In this document: one piece after another, positions 18,569 to 28,168 of the stretch
Position numbering within the stretch: the first letter of the stretch is position 1
Layout of the letters: each line of letters starts with the position of its first letter
Origin: Fuerstiella sp.
GTDB taxonomy: Bacteria > Planctomycetota > Planctomycetia > Planctomycetales > Planctomycetaceae
Direction: 5' to 3'
Assembly: GCA_029941865.1 (NCBI GenBank)
Contig: JAPYTO010000007.1
Location: forward strand, 1-64,000
DNA length: 64,000 bases
Translations under genes and position numbers: made by a program
Notes under the pieces: generated by a model
Told to the model about the DNA's origin: nothing
Databases searched by the model: none
Seen by the model: the letters and a program-made list of their open reading frames with translations, nothing else

Positions 18569-19771
18569 TCACACTGTGATCCTGTTCATCAGGATCAACA
18601 CAATCATGACAACACCACCTGCCGCGGGTAGCAGGAATGCGCGGCGCAGACCTTTCCTCACGGCAACAAAGCCCATGGCGATGGGCAGCAGCGTCCATCC
18701 CACCGATGCACAAGCGAAGATCATCCCGACAGATCGGCCGGCAAACTGCATGCGGTCCGTACTTTGCAGATGAGTAAACAGCTGACCAATGATGTTCGGG
18801 AAGAACGGACCACAAATGAAACCCGCAAAGACAACGGCAGTCACAACCGTCCGCCGTGATTTCGCCACAACAAGACTCAGCATCGTCAACACCGCAAGCA
18901 CGGCAATGGCAACCTGGACGAACTGAGTGATACGAACAAGTTCAGCGCTGCCCAGGTTGGCGCCGTGTATGAGCCATGCCGTCAGCAGCCGCGCTCCCAT
19001 AAAACACAGCCAGAAGGCGGACAATGCTCGCGCGGCAATTCTGTCCGAAACTTCCTCAGCCTCACCCTCAGGAGCAGACTCCTTGACGAGTGTCGTGGCC
19101 CAGCCCGCAGTGCCGGATTCAATCACGACCCAGCACATCATTGTCAGGCCGAGTAGCCAGATCGTCCTGTCCGCGAGCAGGTCAGAGAATCCTGCGAATG
19201 CGCTCGCAAGATCTCCATCCAGTTCTCCGCCACCAAGGTCCTGACCAAATGCCAGCACAAACGGAAGCACGGCCAGCGCTGCGATAACGGTCAGCGCTTT
19301 ACGGAATCCCACTCTGGCGTGCAACGTCACAATCAGCAGAGGACACAGGAATGCGCCGCCGCCAAAGAGTGCGTCGCCAAGATTCGAGCCGGTGAACGGA
19401 TCACTGAAGGCTCCCGCCATCACGGGGTTTGCGACGTTGATCATCGCCGTCCAGCCGACGGCCAGCAGCACGGTTGCGATCACCGCAACGCTGTACTTCC
19501 TGACATTGGCGAAGATCAGAAAGCTGGCCACAACCAGAAGCGATCCGACCATCCAGACGGGCTTGCGTCCATAGGTGTCCGACAATGCTCCGCACAAAAT
19601 AATGACCGGTCCCACCATCAGGCCGAACGTGGAGATGAGTCCGCCGACTTTCGCCTCATCAAGTCCAATTCGCTTGCTCAGTGGCAGCTTGATTGCACCG
19701 AGTGTCGCGTAACACAATCCGGTGACCGGAAGACTGAGAACAATGAACAGCTGGAGATATGTCATAATCAC
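18569..19771 (-). CDS. MFS transporter
   Basis: 400 aa with about 11-12 hydrophobic segments. GALSDTYGRKPVWMVGSLLVVASF is the loop 2-3 motif of the major facilitator superfamily (GxLaDrxGrkxxl). The central charged loop (KESAPEGEAEEVSDR) separates the two halves. It may start at GTG. It lies downstream of the four-sulfatase operon on the same strand with a gap of about 170 nt, so it could import a desulfated sugar, but this is inference from position only. Its stop is close to the convergent DUF1501 gene. Confidence 0.85.
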   Translation of the reverse strand: MIMTYLQLFIVLSLPVTGLCYATLGAIKLPLSKRIGLDEAKVGGLISTFGLMVGPVIILCGALSDTYGRKPVWMVGSLLVVASFLIFANVRKYSVAVIATVLLAVGWTAMINVANPVMAGAFSDPFTGSNLGDALFGGGAFLCPLLIVTLHARVGFRKALTVIAALAVLPFVLAFGQDLGGGELDGDLASAFAGFSDLLADRTIWLLGLTMMCWVVIESGTAGWATTLVKESAPEGEAEEVSDRIAARALSAFWLCFMGARLLTAWLIHGANLGSAELVRITQFVQVAIAVLAVLTMLSLVVAKSRRTVVTAVVFAGFICGPFFPNIIGQLFTHLQSTDRMQFAGRSVGMIFACASVGWTLLPIAMGFVAVRKGLRRAFLLPAAGGVVMIVLILMNRITV

Positions 19772-19941
19772 TCATCACGGATTGACGCCGAACACAGGGG
19801 CACCAGTGTACGCAACATTCTGAAAACTCACCACGCTGGCACATCTTTCGTACCGCTGTATGCACAGACGTCGCGGAACCGGTCGGAGCCTGGTCAGCGA
19901 TTTCCAAAGTCTGGTGTCGTCGCATCCCGCAGCGAGTTTAA

Positions 19942-21516
19942 TCACGGCGCGAAGAAATAATCGGGATAAGTCAACGTCAGTCGTGACTTGCTGGCATCAC
20001 CGTCCTCAATGCAGGCGTCGATCTCCGCTTTTAGCCGCTGCAGGTTGTCGGGGATCAGCAGCGGGTCGTTCGTTTGCTTGCGCCATTCAGCGAGTTCCTT
20101 CTTCAACTCGGTCAACACGACCGAGTGTTCAGAATTCTGCGCAAGATTTCGAAATTCATGCGGATCGCTGTGCAGGTCGTACAGTTCGAACGCCGGCGGT
20201 GTCTGCATGCAGTGATAGGACGCTTTGATGTGGTCCGGGGCGGATTCGATCGTGTCGGGCAAATCCGCGAAGAAGCGATTCAACGTAAAACCGTAGCCCG
20301 GATTATTCTGCCCCGGCTGCAGGTTGTGAATCAGCTTGTACCGCTCATTGCGCACCGTCCGCTGCGGATAGAAATTGTGCGCTGAATGCAGGTGGTATTC
20401 CGTAAACAGATAACGCCGCCACTCCGGAACAACTTTTCCCGGCGGCTGAGTCTTTAGCAGCGGCAGCAACGAACGCCCCGGCAGGTCAGGGACGCGCTCC
20501 GCTGCCGCAACCTCCAGCAGCGTCGGCATCAGGTCAAGAGTTGACACAAGTTCCTGACGGACCAGATTCGTCGTCGTGCGTCCCGGCCATCGGAGAATCA
20601 ACGGTATGCGAACACCACCTTCGTACGACGTGCGTTTGCCCCGCAACAGGTCGGCACCATGGTCGCCAAGATAAATGATCAGCGTGTTGTCGGCTTTCCC
20701 CGACCGCTGCAGCACGGTCAGCAGGTCTCCGATCAGCGAATCCAGTCGACTCATGCAGTTGTAGTAGTCCGCCGTGTCGTCGCGCAGTTGCGGAGTATCG
20801 AGTCCAAAGCAAGCTAACGGCTTCACGTCATCACCGGTCAGCGGATTCTTCGGCAGACCACGCGCCTGCCGGATGAACGGACGATGTGCATCCGGATAAT
20901 TCACGCTCAGAAAGAAGGACTCGTCGCCGGCGTTTATGAATTTTTCCGCATGCTTTGCGTAGTCGCCCAGTTTTTTACGACTGAAGTTCGCTGACGGAAT
21001 CCTGTGCACGTCGAACGGAAAAGCGGACGCCGGATTGATGTGCAGTTTCCCGATGATTCCCGTTCGATAACCAACTGATTTCAAACTGCGGACGATATTC
21101 GGCGTGTCCTGGCGGTACATGCGAAACTTCCAGGTGGCCAGTCCGATCTGTCCGTTTTGATGCGGATAGAGTCCTGTCAACAGTGCCGCTCGAGACTGAC
21201 TGCAACCCGCCTGCGGAACATACGCATTATGAAACCGCACTCCGTCGGAAGCCAGTTTGTCCAGCACCGGAGTCTGCACATAGGGTTCGCCGTAACAGCC
21301 GAGCTCCGGGCCGTTGTCTTCAGACACGATCAACAGAATGTTGGGGCGTTCTGCAGTGAAGACGCGTGCAACTCCGAATAGTGCAAAACACAATACGGTG
21401 GCGGCGGCAACTGTCAGTCGCCTGGCGAACGGGCTGAAAATCAATAGCTGCGATGAACCACGCAGCCCGGTGGGCACGCGGTTAAACGATGTGGTTGTAA
21501 CTGTAACGTCGGTCAT
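19942..21516 (-). CDS. Sulfatase with noncanonical CSQSR active-site motif
   Basis: 524 aa with an N-terminal hydrophobic segment (about residues 36-53). Sulfatase features: NILLIVSEDNGPELGCYG, YPHQNG, GDHGADLLRGKRTSYEGGVRIPL. The formylglycine site reads CSQSR (Cys near residue 105) where most type I sulfatases have CxPxR or CxAxR; the Pro is replaced by Gln. The overall pattern is close to heparan N-sulfatase-like enzymes, where related variants may exist. It is the last gene of a translationally coupled sulfatase series, its ATG overlapping the previous stop as ATGA. Whether the Cys is matured to formylglycine is open. Confidence 0.85.
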   Translation of the reverse strand: MTDVTVTTTSFNRVPTGLRGSSQLLIFSPFARRLTVAAATVLCFALFGVARVFTAERPNILLIVSEDNGPELGCYGEPYVQTPVLDKLASDGVRFHNAYVPQAGCSQSRAALLTGLYPHQNGQIGLATWKFRMYRQDTPNIVRSLKSVGYRTGIIGKLHINPASAFPFDVHRIPSANFSRKKLGDYAKHAEKFINAGDESFFLSVNYPDAHRPFIRQARGLPKNPLTGDDVKPLACFGLDTPQLRDDTADYYNCMSRLDSLIGDLLTVLQRSGKADNTLIIYLGDHGADLLRGKRTSYEGGVRIPLILRWPGRTTTNLVRQELVSTLDLMPTLLEVAAAERVPDLPGRSLLPLLKTQPPGKVVPEWRRYLFTEYHLHSAHNFYPQRTVRNERYKLIHNLQPGQNNPGYGFTLNRFFADLPDTIESAPDHIKASYHCMQTPPAFELYDLHSDPHEFRNLAQNSEHSVVLTELKKELAEWRKQTNDPLLIPDNLQRLKAEIDACIEDGDASKSRLTLTYPDYFFAP

Positions 21517-22943
21517 GGCTTCGCTCCTGTGTACTCAGGATTTGGCCTCATTGGATCGGCACCGACCTCCGTACGCCACGCCTTGAGCATTCTGTGCAGT
21601 TCCATGACCTTCGTCAATTCCTTGCCTGACAGATCGTTTGTTTCGCCGATGTCGTCGACCAGGTTGTACAGCGATAACTCGCCGGTCTCGAACGCTTCGA
21701 TCAATTTCCAGTCGCCGGCGCGAATCACGCCGGACGGAAAACTCTGCGGATGTTGGTTGTAGTGCGGGTAGTGCCAATACAGAGCGTCTCGATCGAGACT
21801 GCGATCACCCGTCAGAATTGGCACCAGACTTTTGCCGTCCACATGTTGAAACGGTCGATCGTCCTGTCCCGTGGCCTCAAGGATCGTGGGATAGAAATCC
21901 GTGCTGATGACGGGCTCGTGCGAGACCGAACCTGGTTTCGTCTGTCCTGGCCACTTGATAATGACCGGCACACGGACGCCGCCTTCGTAGTTTGATCCCT
22001 TGTTCGCGCGCAATGGGGAATTATCCGTCGCCTTCGCGAAACCGCCGTTGTCGCTGGTGAAGATCACCAGCGTGCGTTGGTCAAGCTTCAGTTCCTTCAA
22101 CGTCCGCAGCACTCGACCAACACTGTCATCCACACTCTCGACCATCGCGGCATAGTGCGGCTTGCCCTGACGATGCTTCTTCGCAACTTTCTCATAGCGA
22201 GCAACCCTATCCGGCTTGCCCTGCAGCGGTGAGTGAACGGCGTAATGCGACAACATCAGAAAGAACGGCTGATCGGCGGATTCGCGAATAAACGTCTCCG
22301 CTTCTTCCGCGAGACGATCCACAAGGTAGTCGCCCGGCTTGCCAGACAGCGGCGGATCTTTGTGCAACATCTGCCCCGTTGTCGGTATCTTCCAACTGCC
22401 CTTGAAGGGATAAAAATAGCCGCCAGGAGCGCCGTAGTCGCGGCCTCCGACGTTAACGTCAAAGCCCTGATGTTGCGGGTAATAATACGTCTCCGTCCCC
22501 AGATGCCATTTGCCCATGAATGCCGTTCGATAACCGGCCTGTCGCATGGCTTCGGCGATCGTGACTTCTTCCAACGGCAGGTTCGAAAGATATCGCCCCT
22601 CACGCAGTTTGTTTCCACGGGAACTCCACCGCCCCGACGGCAACCATTGAGTCAGCAGCAGCCGAGCCGGATATTTGCCGGTCATGATCGCCGCACGAGT
22701 CGGCGAACAGACGTTGCACGCAGCGTAGCCGTCGGTAAATCGCATGCCTTCATCAGCAAGCCGGTCGATATTCGGAGTCTGATAATACGTGCTGCCGTAG
22801 CATCGGAGATCTTTCCAGCCAAGATCGTCAATCAGAATCAACACGACGTTTGTCTGCGGATCGTCAACAGCATCCACATCAACGGTGACCGCAGTCCAAC
22901 AAAACGTCAGGACGGCGATGCGGGTTAACTTGCCTCGTATCAT
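21513..22943 (-). CDS. Sulfatase (arylsulfatase A-like)
   Basis: 476 aa. A signal peptide-like start (KLTRIAVLTFCWTAVTVDVDA) is followed by VVLILIDDLGWKDLRCYGS with metal-binding Asp residues and the formylglycine motif CSPTR (Cys about 79) in CNVCSPTRAAIMTGKYPARL. Later motifs are MGKWHLG and FTSDNGG, and YEGGVRVPVIIKWPG. These are typical of type I sulfatases acting on sulfated sugars. Both ends overlap neighbouring sulfatase genes by 4 nt (ATGA), so it is translationally coupled within the operon. Confidence 0.9.
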   Translation of the reverse strand: MIRGKLTRIAVLTFCWTAVTVDVDAVDDPQTNVVLILIDDLGWKDLRCYGSTYYQTPNIDRLADEGMRFTDGYAACNVCSPTRAAIMTGKYPARLLLTQWLPSGRWSSRGNKLREGRYLSNLPLEEVTIAEAMRQAGYRTAFMGKWHLGTETYYYPQHQGFDVNVGGRDYGAPGGYFYPFKGSWKIPTTGQMLHKDPPLSGKPGDYLVDRLAEEAETFIRESADQPFFLMLSHYAVHSPLQGKPDRVARYEKVAKKHRQGKPHYAAMVESVDDSVGRVLRTLKELKLDQRTLVIFTSDNGGFAKATDNSPLRANKGSNYEGGVRVPVIIKWPGQTKPGSVSHEPVISTDFYPTILEATGQDDRPFQHVDGKSLVPILTGDRSLDRDALYWHYPHYNQHPQSFPSGVIRAGDWKLIEAFETGELSLYNLVDDIGETNDLSGKELTKVMELHRMLKAWRTEVGADPMRPNPEYTGAKP

Positions 22944-24592
22944 TGGTCTTTCCCGTGCGTAATGTTGCCGGTCGTCTTGCGTGTCCAGGTAAAGGCATCG
23001 GGATCAAAGCGAAACGCTCCCTTGGTCAGAGCTGGTTCCGCCCATTGCTTCGTGATCCAGCGTGCAAGCTGCTTCCTGACAGCTGCCCGATCTTTATGTG
23101 CCGCCAGGTTGTTCCATTCGTGCGGATCGGTCTTGTGGTCGTAGAGTTCCTCGCCGCCATCGCGATAACGGATATAGCGATAACGGTCACCGCGAACGGC
23201 CACGTTGCCTTGTTTGTATTCGATGACTGCAGGGCGATTCCATACTGCCTTCGGATCCTGCAGCAACGGGACCAGACTGACACCGTCAAGTTTAGTCTTA
23301 CCGCGTACCGGGTTTGCAACCTGTCTGGCTGAGTCTAATGTGGCCGGCTGGAAACCGGCCGTGCATAACTCAATCAAAGTCGGATACAGATCCAGCAAAC
23401 TGACCGGACGATCGCACACGCCGGGGCGGTAACGTAGTGAGCTGATGATCAACGGCACTCGTGTCGCTTCTTCCCACAACGTCGACTTGTGCCAGTGCCC
23501 CTTCTCGCCCAGATGCCATCCGTGGTCAGACCAAAGCACGACAACTGTATTTGTTGCGTGCGGACTGTGACCAAGAGCATCAAGCACCCGGCCAAGTTGT
23601 TCGTCGGCATAGCTGATACTGGCAAGGTACGCTCGCACGGCCTGCTTCCACGCGTTCGCCTTCCTGATCGCCTGAAAGTCGCTGCGTCGAGCTCTGGCAA
23701 ACACCAGACCACCGTCAGGAATATCATCCAGATCGTCGTCACGGACTTCTGGTAAGACGATGTCATTGATCGGGTACAGATCAAAAAACTTCTGCGGCAC
23801 GTACCATGGCAGGTGTGGACGAAATAAACCGCAGGCCAGAAAAAACGGGGCCGAGCCGGACGGTCGGCCTTCCAGAAAACGGACGGCATAGTCGGCGCTC
23901 AATGTGTCGTCGTATTCGTCGGCGGGAATTCCCAGCGAGCCCCAATCGTTTTCGTGGCCTAATCCCGGCACGCCACTGAACGGAAACCCGCCCGGATTCG
24001 GGCCGAACGTCGACCATGGATAGTTCAGCCGGACGCTTCGAAACCAAGGATCGTTACGGAAGGTCAGGCGAAATAAATCATCCCACTGATTCGGTGGATT
24101 ATTTCCAGCCGTGTGATGAAATATTTTCCCCGCACCAACAACGCGATAACCGTGGTTGCGAAAATGCTGTGGGATGGTAACGACATCAGGCAGGTTTGGC
24201 AGCCACCAGTGACCGTTGTCGTACAGCCCGGTCGTCGAAGGCCGCAGTCCTGTCATGATGGCGGCTCGCGAGGGGGCACACTTCGGCGACGGGCAATGCG
24301 CATTCGTAAACAGCACACCTCGGCCAGCCAGCCGGTCGATGTTTGGTGTGTGCACCGTGCCTTCGTATCCGCCCAGACAGTTCACCCAGTCCTTCATGTC
24401 GTCCACGGCAAGGAACAACACATTGGAATTTCGGGCAACCGCATCAGTCGCGATTGAACAGGATGCAAATAGCAGAAATATCGCCATCACGGCGACGGAC
24501 ACGATTGCGCCGCAGCGTGAGAATGAAGACAGGCTCAAGACGAGTACTGCGAGTCTTCGCAGGAATTCGACGACTGCGGCGTGTGTGTTCAT
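22940..24592 (-). CDS. Sulfatase (iduronate-2-sulfatase-like)
   Basis: 550 aa with a long hydrophobic N-terminus (VSVAVMAIFLLFASCSIA). The catalytic core shows NVLFLAVDDMKDWVNCLGGY and the formylglycine motif CAPSR (Cys about 105) in SPKCAPSRAAIMTGLRPSTTG, then GAGKIFHH and WSDHGWHLGEKGHWHKSTLWEE, the hallmark of iduronate-2-sulfatase-like enzymes. The start ATG shares one base with the stop of the upstream sulfatase (TGATG) and its own stop overlaps the next gene, giving tight translational coupling. Confidence 0.9.
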   Translation of the reverse strand: MNTHAAVVEFLRRLAVLVLSLSSFSRCGAIVSVAVMAIFLLFASCSIATDAVARNSNVLFLAVDDMKDWVNCLGGYEGTVHTPNIDRLAGRGVLFTNAHCPSPKCAPSRAAIMTGLRPSTTGLYDNGHWWLPNLPDVVTIPQHFRNHGYRVVGAGKIFHHTAGNNPPNQWDDLFRLTFRNDPWFRSVRLNYPWSTFGPNPGGFPFSGVPGLGHENDWGSLGIPADEYDDTLSADYAVRFLEGRPSGSAPFFLACGLFRPHLPWYVPQKFFDLYPINDIVLPEVRDDDLDDIPDGGLVFARARRSDFQAIRKANAWKQAVRAYLASISYADEQLGRVLDALGHSPHATNTVVVLWSDHGWHLGEKGHWHKSTLWEEATRVPLIISSLRYRPGVCDRPVSLLDLYPTLIELCTAGFQPATLDSARQVANPVRGKTKLDGVSLVPLLQDPKAVWNRPAVIEYKQGNVAVRGDRYRYIRYRDGGEELYDHKTDPHEWNNLAAHKDRAAVRKQLARWITKQWAEPALTKGAFRFDPDAFTWTRKTTGNITHGKDQ

Positions 24593-26067
24593 CAGTCCCG
24601 CTCCATCCCATCAGGCAACGCCGACTTCCAGCCATCAGCAAGAATTCTCGACAGTGCCTGCACCGTCTGTTGTTGCTCTGCGTGACCTGCGATATTTCGC
24701 ATTTCGTCAGAATCATGCTGGTGTTCGTACAGTTCCACGGCCACAACGTCTTTGGACTTCCATTCACGCCACTCCACGTAGCGGTGACCAGACGTCCGCA
24801 CGGCATAGCCCATAATGTCGCCATGACCGCGGTGGCGACTGCCTTCGTGGGCTCGCGGATATTGACTGAAGACGGCTGACTTCCAGGACCGAGCGGGTTC
24901 GGCCATGAGCGGGTTCAGACTGACACCTTCTACTCCGACGGGCGCATTCAGACCACACACATCGGCGAGCGTGGGGTAGACATCCACCAGCTCGACCAGC
25001 GCGTCAGTCTTTGCACCGGCGTGTGCCTGTCCGGGGACGGAAACGATCAGAGGAACGCGAGTGGACAGTTCATAGTTGTTCGCCTTCGTCCACAGCCCCT
25101 GTTCGCCCAGATGAAACCCATGATCACCCCACAAAACGATGACGGTATCGTCCGCGATTTTCAGCCGGGACAGTTCATCCAGCAGGCGACCGACCAGCGA
25201 GTCGACGTAACTGACACAGGCGTAGTATCCATGCCGCAGCTCGCGTACCTTGACCGTCGAAAGCTGTCCGTCGCCGGGAATGTCGGTGTAGCCTTCCAGT
25301 TCCTTCCAGCTGCGGACAGCCAGTTCCGGAGCAGCTTGCGGATGTTTGTCGCTTGTTGGCAGCGGGATCTTCGCACGGTCGTACAGACCCCAGTATTTTT
25401 GTGGAGCACAAAACGGCAAATGAGGTTTGCGAAACCCGACGGCCAGAAAGAAAGGCTGCTGCCCTGTCTGTAACTCTGTGAGCGCCGCCACCGCGGCATC
25501 ACAGACGATGCCGTCAATGTAGGTGTTATCTGGAACGTCCGCGGCTTCGGCGGCGGATCGCTTGAGCCCTTTACCCTGCAGATTCTCTGGTAATGCGTAA
25601 CGCACTTTCGGGTCACGGACGAAATCGAACTGCGGTTCGACCGACCATGATGGTGGATCTTTCGATGGCTTTCCGCTGCCGTGATAAATCTTTCCGATGC
25701 TCCGTGTGTGGTAACCGTGATTCCTGAAATGCTGTGGCAGCGTCACAACATCGGGGACGGCCGCACGAAAGTGTGTGGCCAGATCCCAGACCCCAATCGT
25801 ATCGGGACGGCGTCCGGTCAGCAGCGAAAGTCGCGACGGACTGCAAACGGCCTCCTGGCAATACGCTCGATTAAAGACAGTACCACGACTGGCCAACCGG
25901 TCGATATTCGGTGTAATCGCGGTATCGTCATCGTAGCAACCGAGCGCCGGCCGCAGATCATCAATCGCGATGAACAACACGTTGAGACGATTGGATGGTG
26001 GCTGCGCATGGGCGTCCTGCCAGGGAATCAAGCTTGCAAAAACCAACGTAATGTAAAAGCAGTTCAT
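24592..26067 (-). CDS. Sulfatase (iduronate-2-sulfatase-like)
   Basis: The ORF opens at GTG 26112, but ATG 26067 begins the signal peptide (MNCFYITLVFASLIPWQDAHA) and is preferred. The core shows NVLFIAIDDLRPALGCYDDD and the formylglycine motif CSPSR in QEAVCSPSRLSLLTGRRPDT, followed by GKIYHG and GDHGFHLGEQGLWTKANNYE. It is similar in build to the next sulfatase in the operon, suggesting an old duplication. It follows the sialidase gene on the same strand and shares one base with the downstream sulfatase start. Confidence 0.9.
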   Translation of the reverse strand: MNCFYITLVFASLIPWQDAHAQPPSNRLNVLFIAIDDLRPALGCYDDDTAITPNIDRLASRGTVFNRAYCQEAVCSPSRLSLLTGRRPDTIGVWDLATHFRAAVPDVVTLPQHFRNHGYHTRSIGKIYHGSGKPSKDPPSWSVEPQFDFVRDPKVRYALPENLQGKGLKRSAAEAADVPDNTYIDGIVCDAAVAALTELQTGQQPFFLAVGFRKPHLPFCAPQKYWGLYDRAKIPLPTSDKHPQAAPELAVRSWKELEGYTDIPGDGQLSTVKVRELRHGYYACVSYVDSLVGRLLDELSRLKIADDTVIVLWGDHGFHLGEQGLWTKANNYELSTRVPLIVSVPGQAHAGAKTDALVELVDVYPTLADVCGLNAPVGVEGVSLNPLMAEPARSWKSAVFSQYPRAHEGSRHRGHGDIMGYAVRTSGHRYVEWREWKSKDVVAVELYEHQHDSDEMRNIAGHAEQQQTVQALSRILADGWKSALPDGMERD

Positions 26068-26137
26068 GCAGATGCTCGTACGTGTGCGGTTGAGATTCTG
26101 ATTCCACTTCACTTACGACAGACGTGAGGAATGAGAT

Positions 26138-27298
26138 TCACGGACGCAATTGCGTCGGGATTGTTCCGTCGCCCGTTGCTTCACCAGCGACCAGCCACGA
26201 AAGATTGAATCGTGCCACCTGTGACCCACCGTCCGGACCGCCTTCGAAGTGCAGATAAATCCAGCCCTCACTTGGCGTGCCGGGCCGTCCCGCAGTCAGT
26301 GACGAGTACGCGCTGGCGCCTTCGTAGACCAGACGTTTCACCGGCCACGTCATGCCGCCATCCATGCTGACCCAGACTGTACCGCGTTCGCGTTTGGCAT
26401 TGGACGTGTCGATGTTACTGAAGATCAGAACATCCCGGCCTGCGACGGGCAGTCGCACCAGTCCGCCCATGCATCCATACGATCGATGTTGATGCCCGTC
26501 AGGAAGAACGTCGACAATCCGCCAGTCTTTCCACGACTGACCTCCATCATTGCTGATCGCACTGCGGCGACGCGTATTCTTCGGTCGCTCCTGCCAGTGC
26601 ACTCGTGAATTGTAGTAGATGCGGCCGTCCGACAATTCGGCGACGGTCGCTTCGCCGGTACCGTTCTCCGGGAACGGATCGCTGGTGCGCCAGGTTTTGC
26701 CATGGTCATCACTATAGATCGCGTTCGTGTAATGATTTGGCCATTCCGAACGGTCGTTCTTCTTGCCGTAGTATCGCGTCGGACGCAGCAGGCGGCCCTT
26801 GTGCGGGCCGTGTCGCAGAGTAATGCCGTGTTCGTTCATGTGCATCGACGGCACATTGCCGTTGCTATCGGCGTGTATGGTTACTTTCTCCGGCTGCCAC
26901 GTTTTGCCATCGTCACTGCTGCGAAAAACGGTCAGCGGTGCCGGCGGATGGTGCTCTTCGACGAACGCCAGAATGTTGCCGGTGATCTCATCAACGGTCG
27001 TGCCACCACCTTGAAATCCGGGCTGCGCCACCGTGATTTCCGGGCCCCATGTCGCGCCGCCATCTTCGCTGCGACGCACACGGACGGTTTTGTTTCCCCA
27101 GGTCGCCAGCACGGTCCCATCAAGTGTGACGACGATGTTCGGGAAGCGTTCATTCTTAAAGACCTGCTGCATTTCCATGCGAGGCTTACCGACGAAGGAT
27201 TTGAGAGAACCTTCGACCGATCTGTCGGCTGCATTCAAAGACGTTGCCACACAGGCCACGGCAAGGGACGCTGCGTTGAGTAACAAACACCGCTTCAT
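26138..27298 (-). CDS. Exported sialidase / BNR-repeat glycosyl hydrolase
   Basis: 386 aa with a signal peptide (MKRCLLLNAASLAVACVATSLNA). Five Asp-box (BNR) repeats are visible: RRSEDGGATWG, RSSDDGKTWQ, YSDDHGKTWR, ISNDGGQSWKDW and VSMDGGMTWPV, spaced as in six-bladed sialidase propellers. RFPNIVVTLDGTVLATWG at the start fits the family. Many planctomycete and Bacteroidetes members of this family are exo-sialidases, but some act on other sugars. It sits between a PhyH dioxygenase gene and four sulfatases, suggesting attack on sulfated, possibly sialylated, glycans. Confidence 0.85.
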   Translation of the reverse strand: MKRCLLLNAASLAVACVATSLNAADRSVEGSLKSFVGKPRMEMQQVFKNERFPNIVVTLDGTVLATWGNKTVRVRRSEDGGATWGPEITVAQPGFQGGGTTVDEITGNILAFVEEHHPPAPLTVFRSSDDGKTWQPEKVTIHADSNGNVPSMHMNEHGITLRHGPHKGRLLRPTRYYGKKNDRSEWPNHYTNAIYSDDHGKTWRTSDPFPENGTGEATVAELSDGRIYYNSRVHWQERPKNTRRRSAISNDGGQSWKDWRIVDVLPDGHQHRSYGCMGGLVRLPVAGRDVLIFSNIDTSNAKRERGTVWVSMDGGMTWPVKRLVYEGASAYSSLTAGRPGTPSEGWIYLHFEGGPDGGSQVARFNLSWLVAGEATGDGTIPTQLRP

Positions 27299-27367
27299 TG
27301 TATTTCCTCAAAGTTGACTTTGGGAGCTGACACTGGCGTCCGCACTGAAAGTGCGCCGAATCGACTG

Positions 27368-28135
27368 TCAGATTTTCCCGGCTGCTTTCATGTCTTCTGC
27401 TAATCGACGTTGATAGGCCGCATGAGCTACGGAATCAGTTCGAGCCCGTTCACTATAGTAAACCAGACCCAACGCTCTTCGCGACCGGGTGGGCGACTGA
27501 TTCCCGTCGGCACGGTGAATCGTGAGCGCGCTATGAATCAGCAGATCTCCGGACTTCGCCGGCAACGGGACTTCCTGCGCGGCATCGTCTGTTGTCGGAT
27601 AATCAACGATGCCCTGACTGAAGCCGAGCGTCTGAGTCCGAGAGTGTTCGCGCATGCCGCGGTTGTGCGAACCAGACACGTAACGAACGCATCCGTTTTC
27701 TGCGTCCACGTCGTCGAGTGCCAACCACATCGTCACCGCTTCGCACGGATCGAGCATGAAGTAGTAGCCGTCCTGATGAGGAGGCGTCGGCGAACCGACT
27801 CCAGGCGGCTTGCTGAAGTACTGCATATTTTTCGGCACGACCGGTCCGTGCAACAACGTTTCGGCCATCTCTCGAAAACGACTGGCCGTCAGCATTTCGT
27901 GGAACTGCGGATCGTAGTCACCCATATTCTGAATCTGCTTCAGAGTCGCAGGATCAGTTTTGTCCTCATAGAAGGCGTGTTCCGGGGACAACTGCGGCAC
28001 AACCTCGCGGACAAACTGATCCACGTTCGCCAACAGTTCGGGCAGTTCCCTGCCCGCCACAAATTGTCGCAATGCCACAAAACCATCGGTTTCAAAACGC
28101 CGCTGCAATTCGCCGCTGAGTGTTTTTTCGTTCAT
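27368..28135 (-). CDS. Phytanoyl-CoA dioxygenase (PhyH) family protein
   Basis: The ORF opens at a TTG, but the family-like start is the Met of MNEKTLSGELQRRFE near 28135 (about 255 aa). Fe(II)/2-oxoglutarate dioxygenase motifs are present: the HxD pair in PPHQDGYYFMLDP and the distal His in LIHSALTIHRADGN, followed by RRALGLVYYS, whose Arg could bind 2-oxoglutarate. Cytoplasmic. The substrate is unknown. It heads the sialidase/sulfatase operon (69-nt gap), a recurring association in planctomycetes as far as I recall. Confidence 0.85.
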   Translation of the reverse strand: MNEKTLSGELQRRFETDGFVALRQFVAGRELPELLANVDQFVREVVPQLSPEHAFYEDKTDPATLKQIQNMGDYDPQFHEMLTASRFREMAETLLHGPVVPKNMQYFSKPPGVGSPTPPHQDGYYFMLDPCEAVTMWLALDDVDAENGCVRYVSGSHNRGMREHSRTQTLGFSQGIVDYPTTDDAAQEVPLPAKSGDLLIHSALTIHRADGNQSPTRSRRALGLVYYSERARTDSVAHAAYQRRLAEDMKAAGKI

Positions 28136-28168
28136 TGATCCTGCCCACTGATCATTTCGCGATGACAA

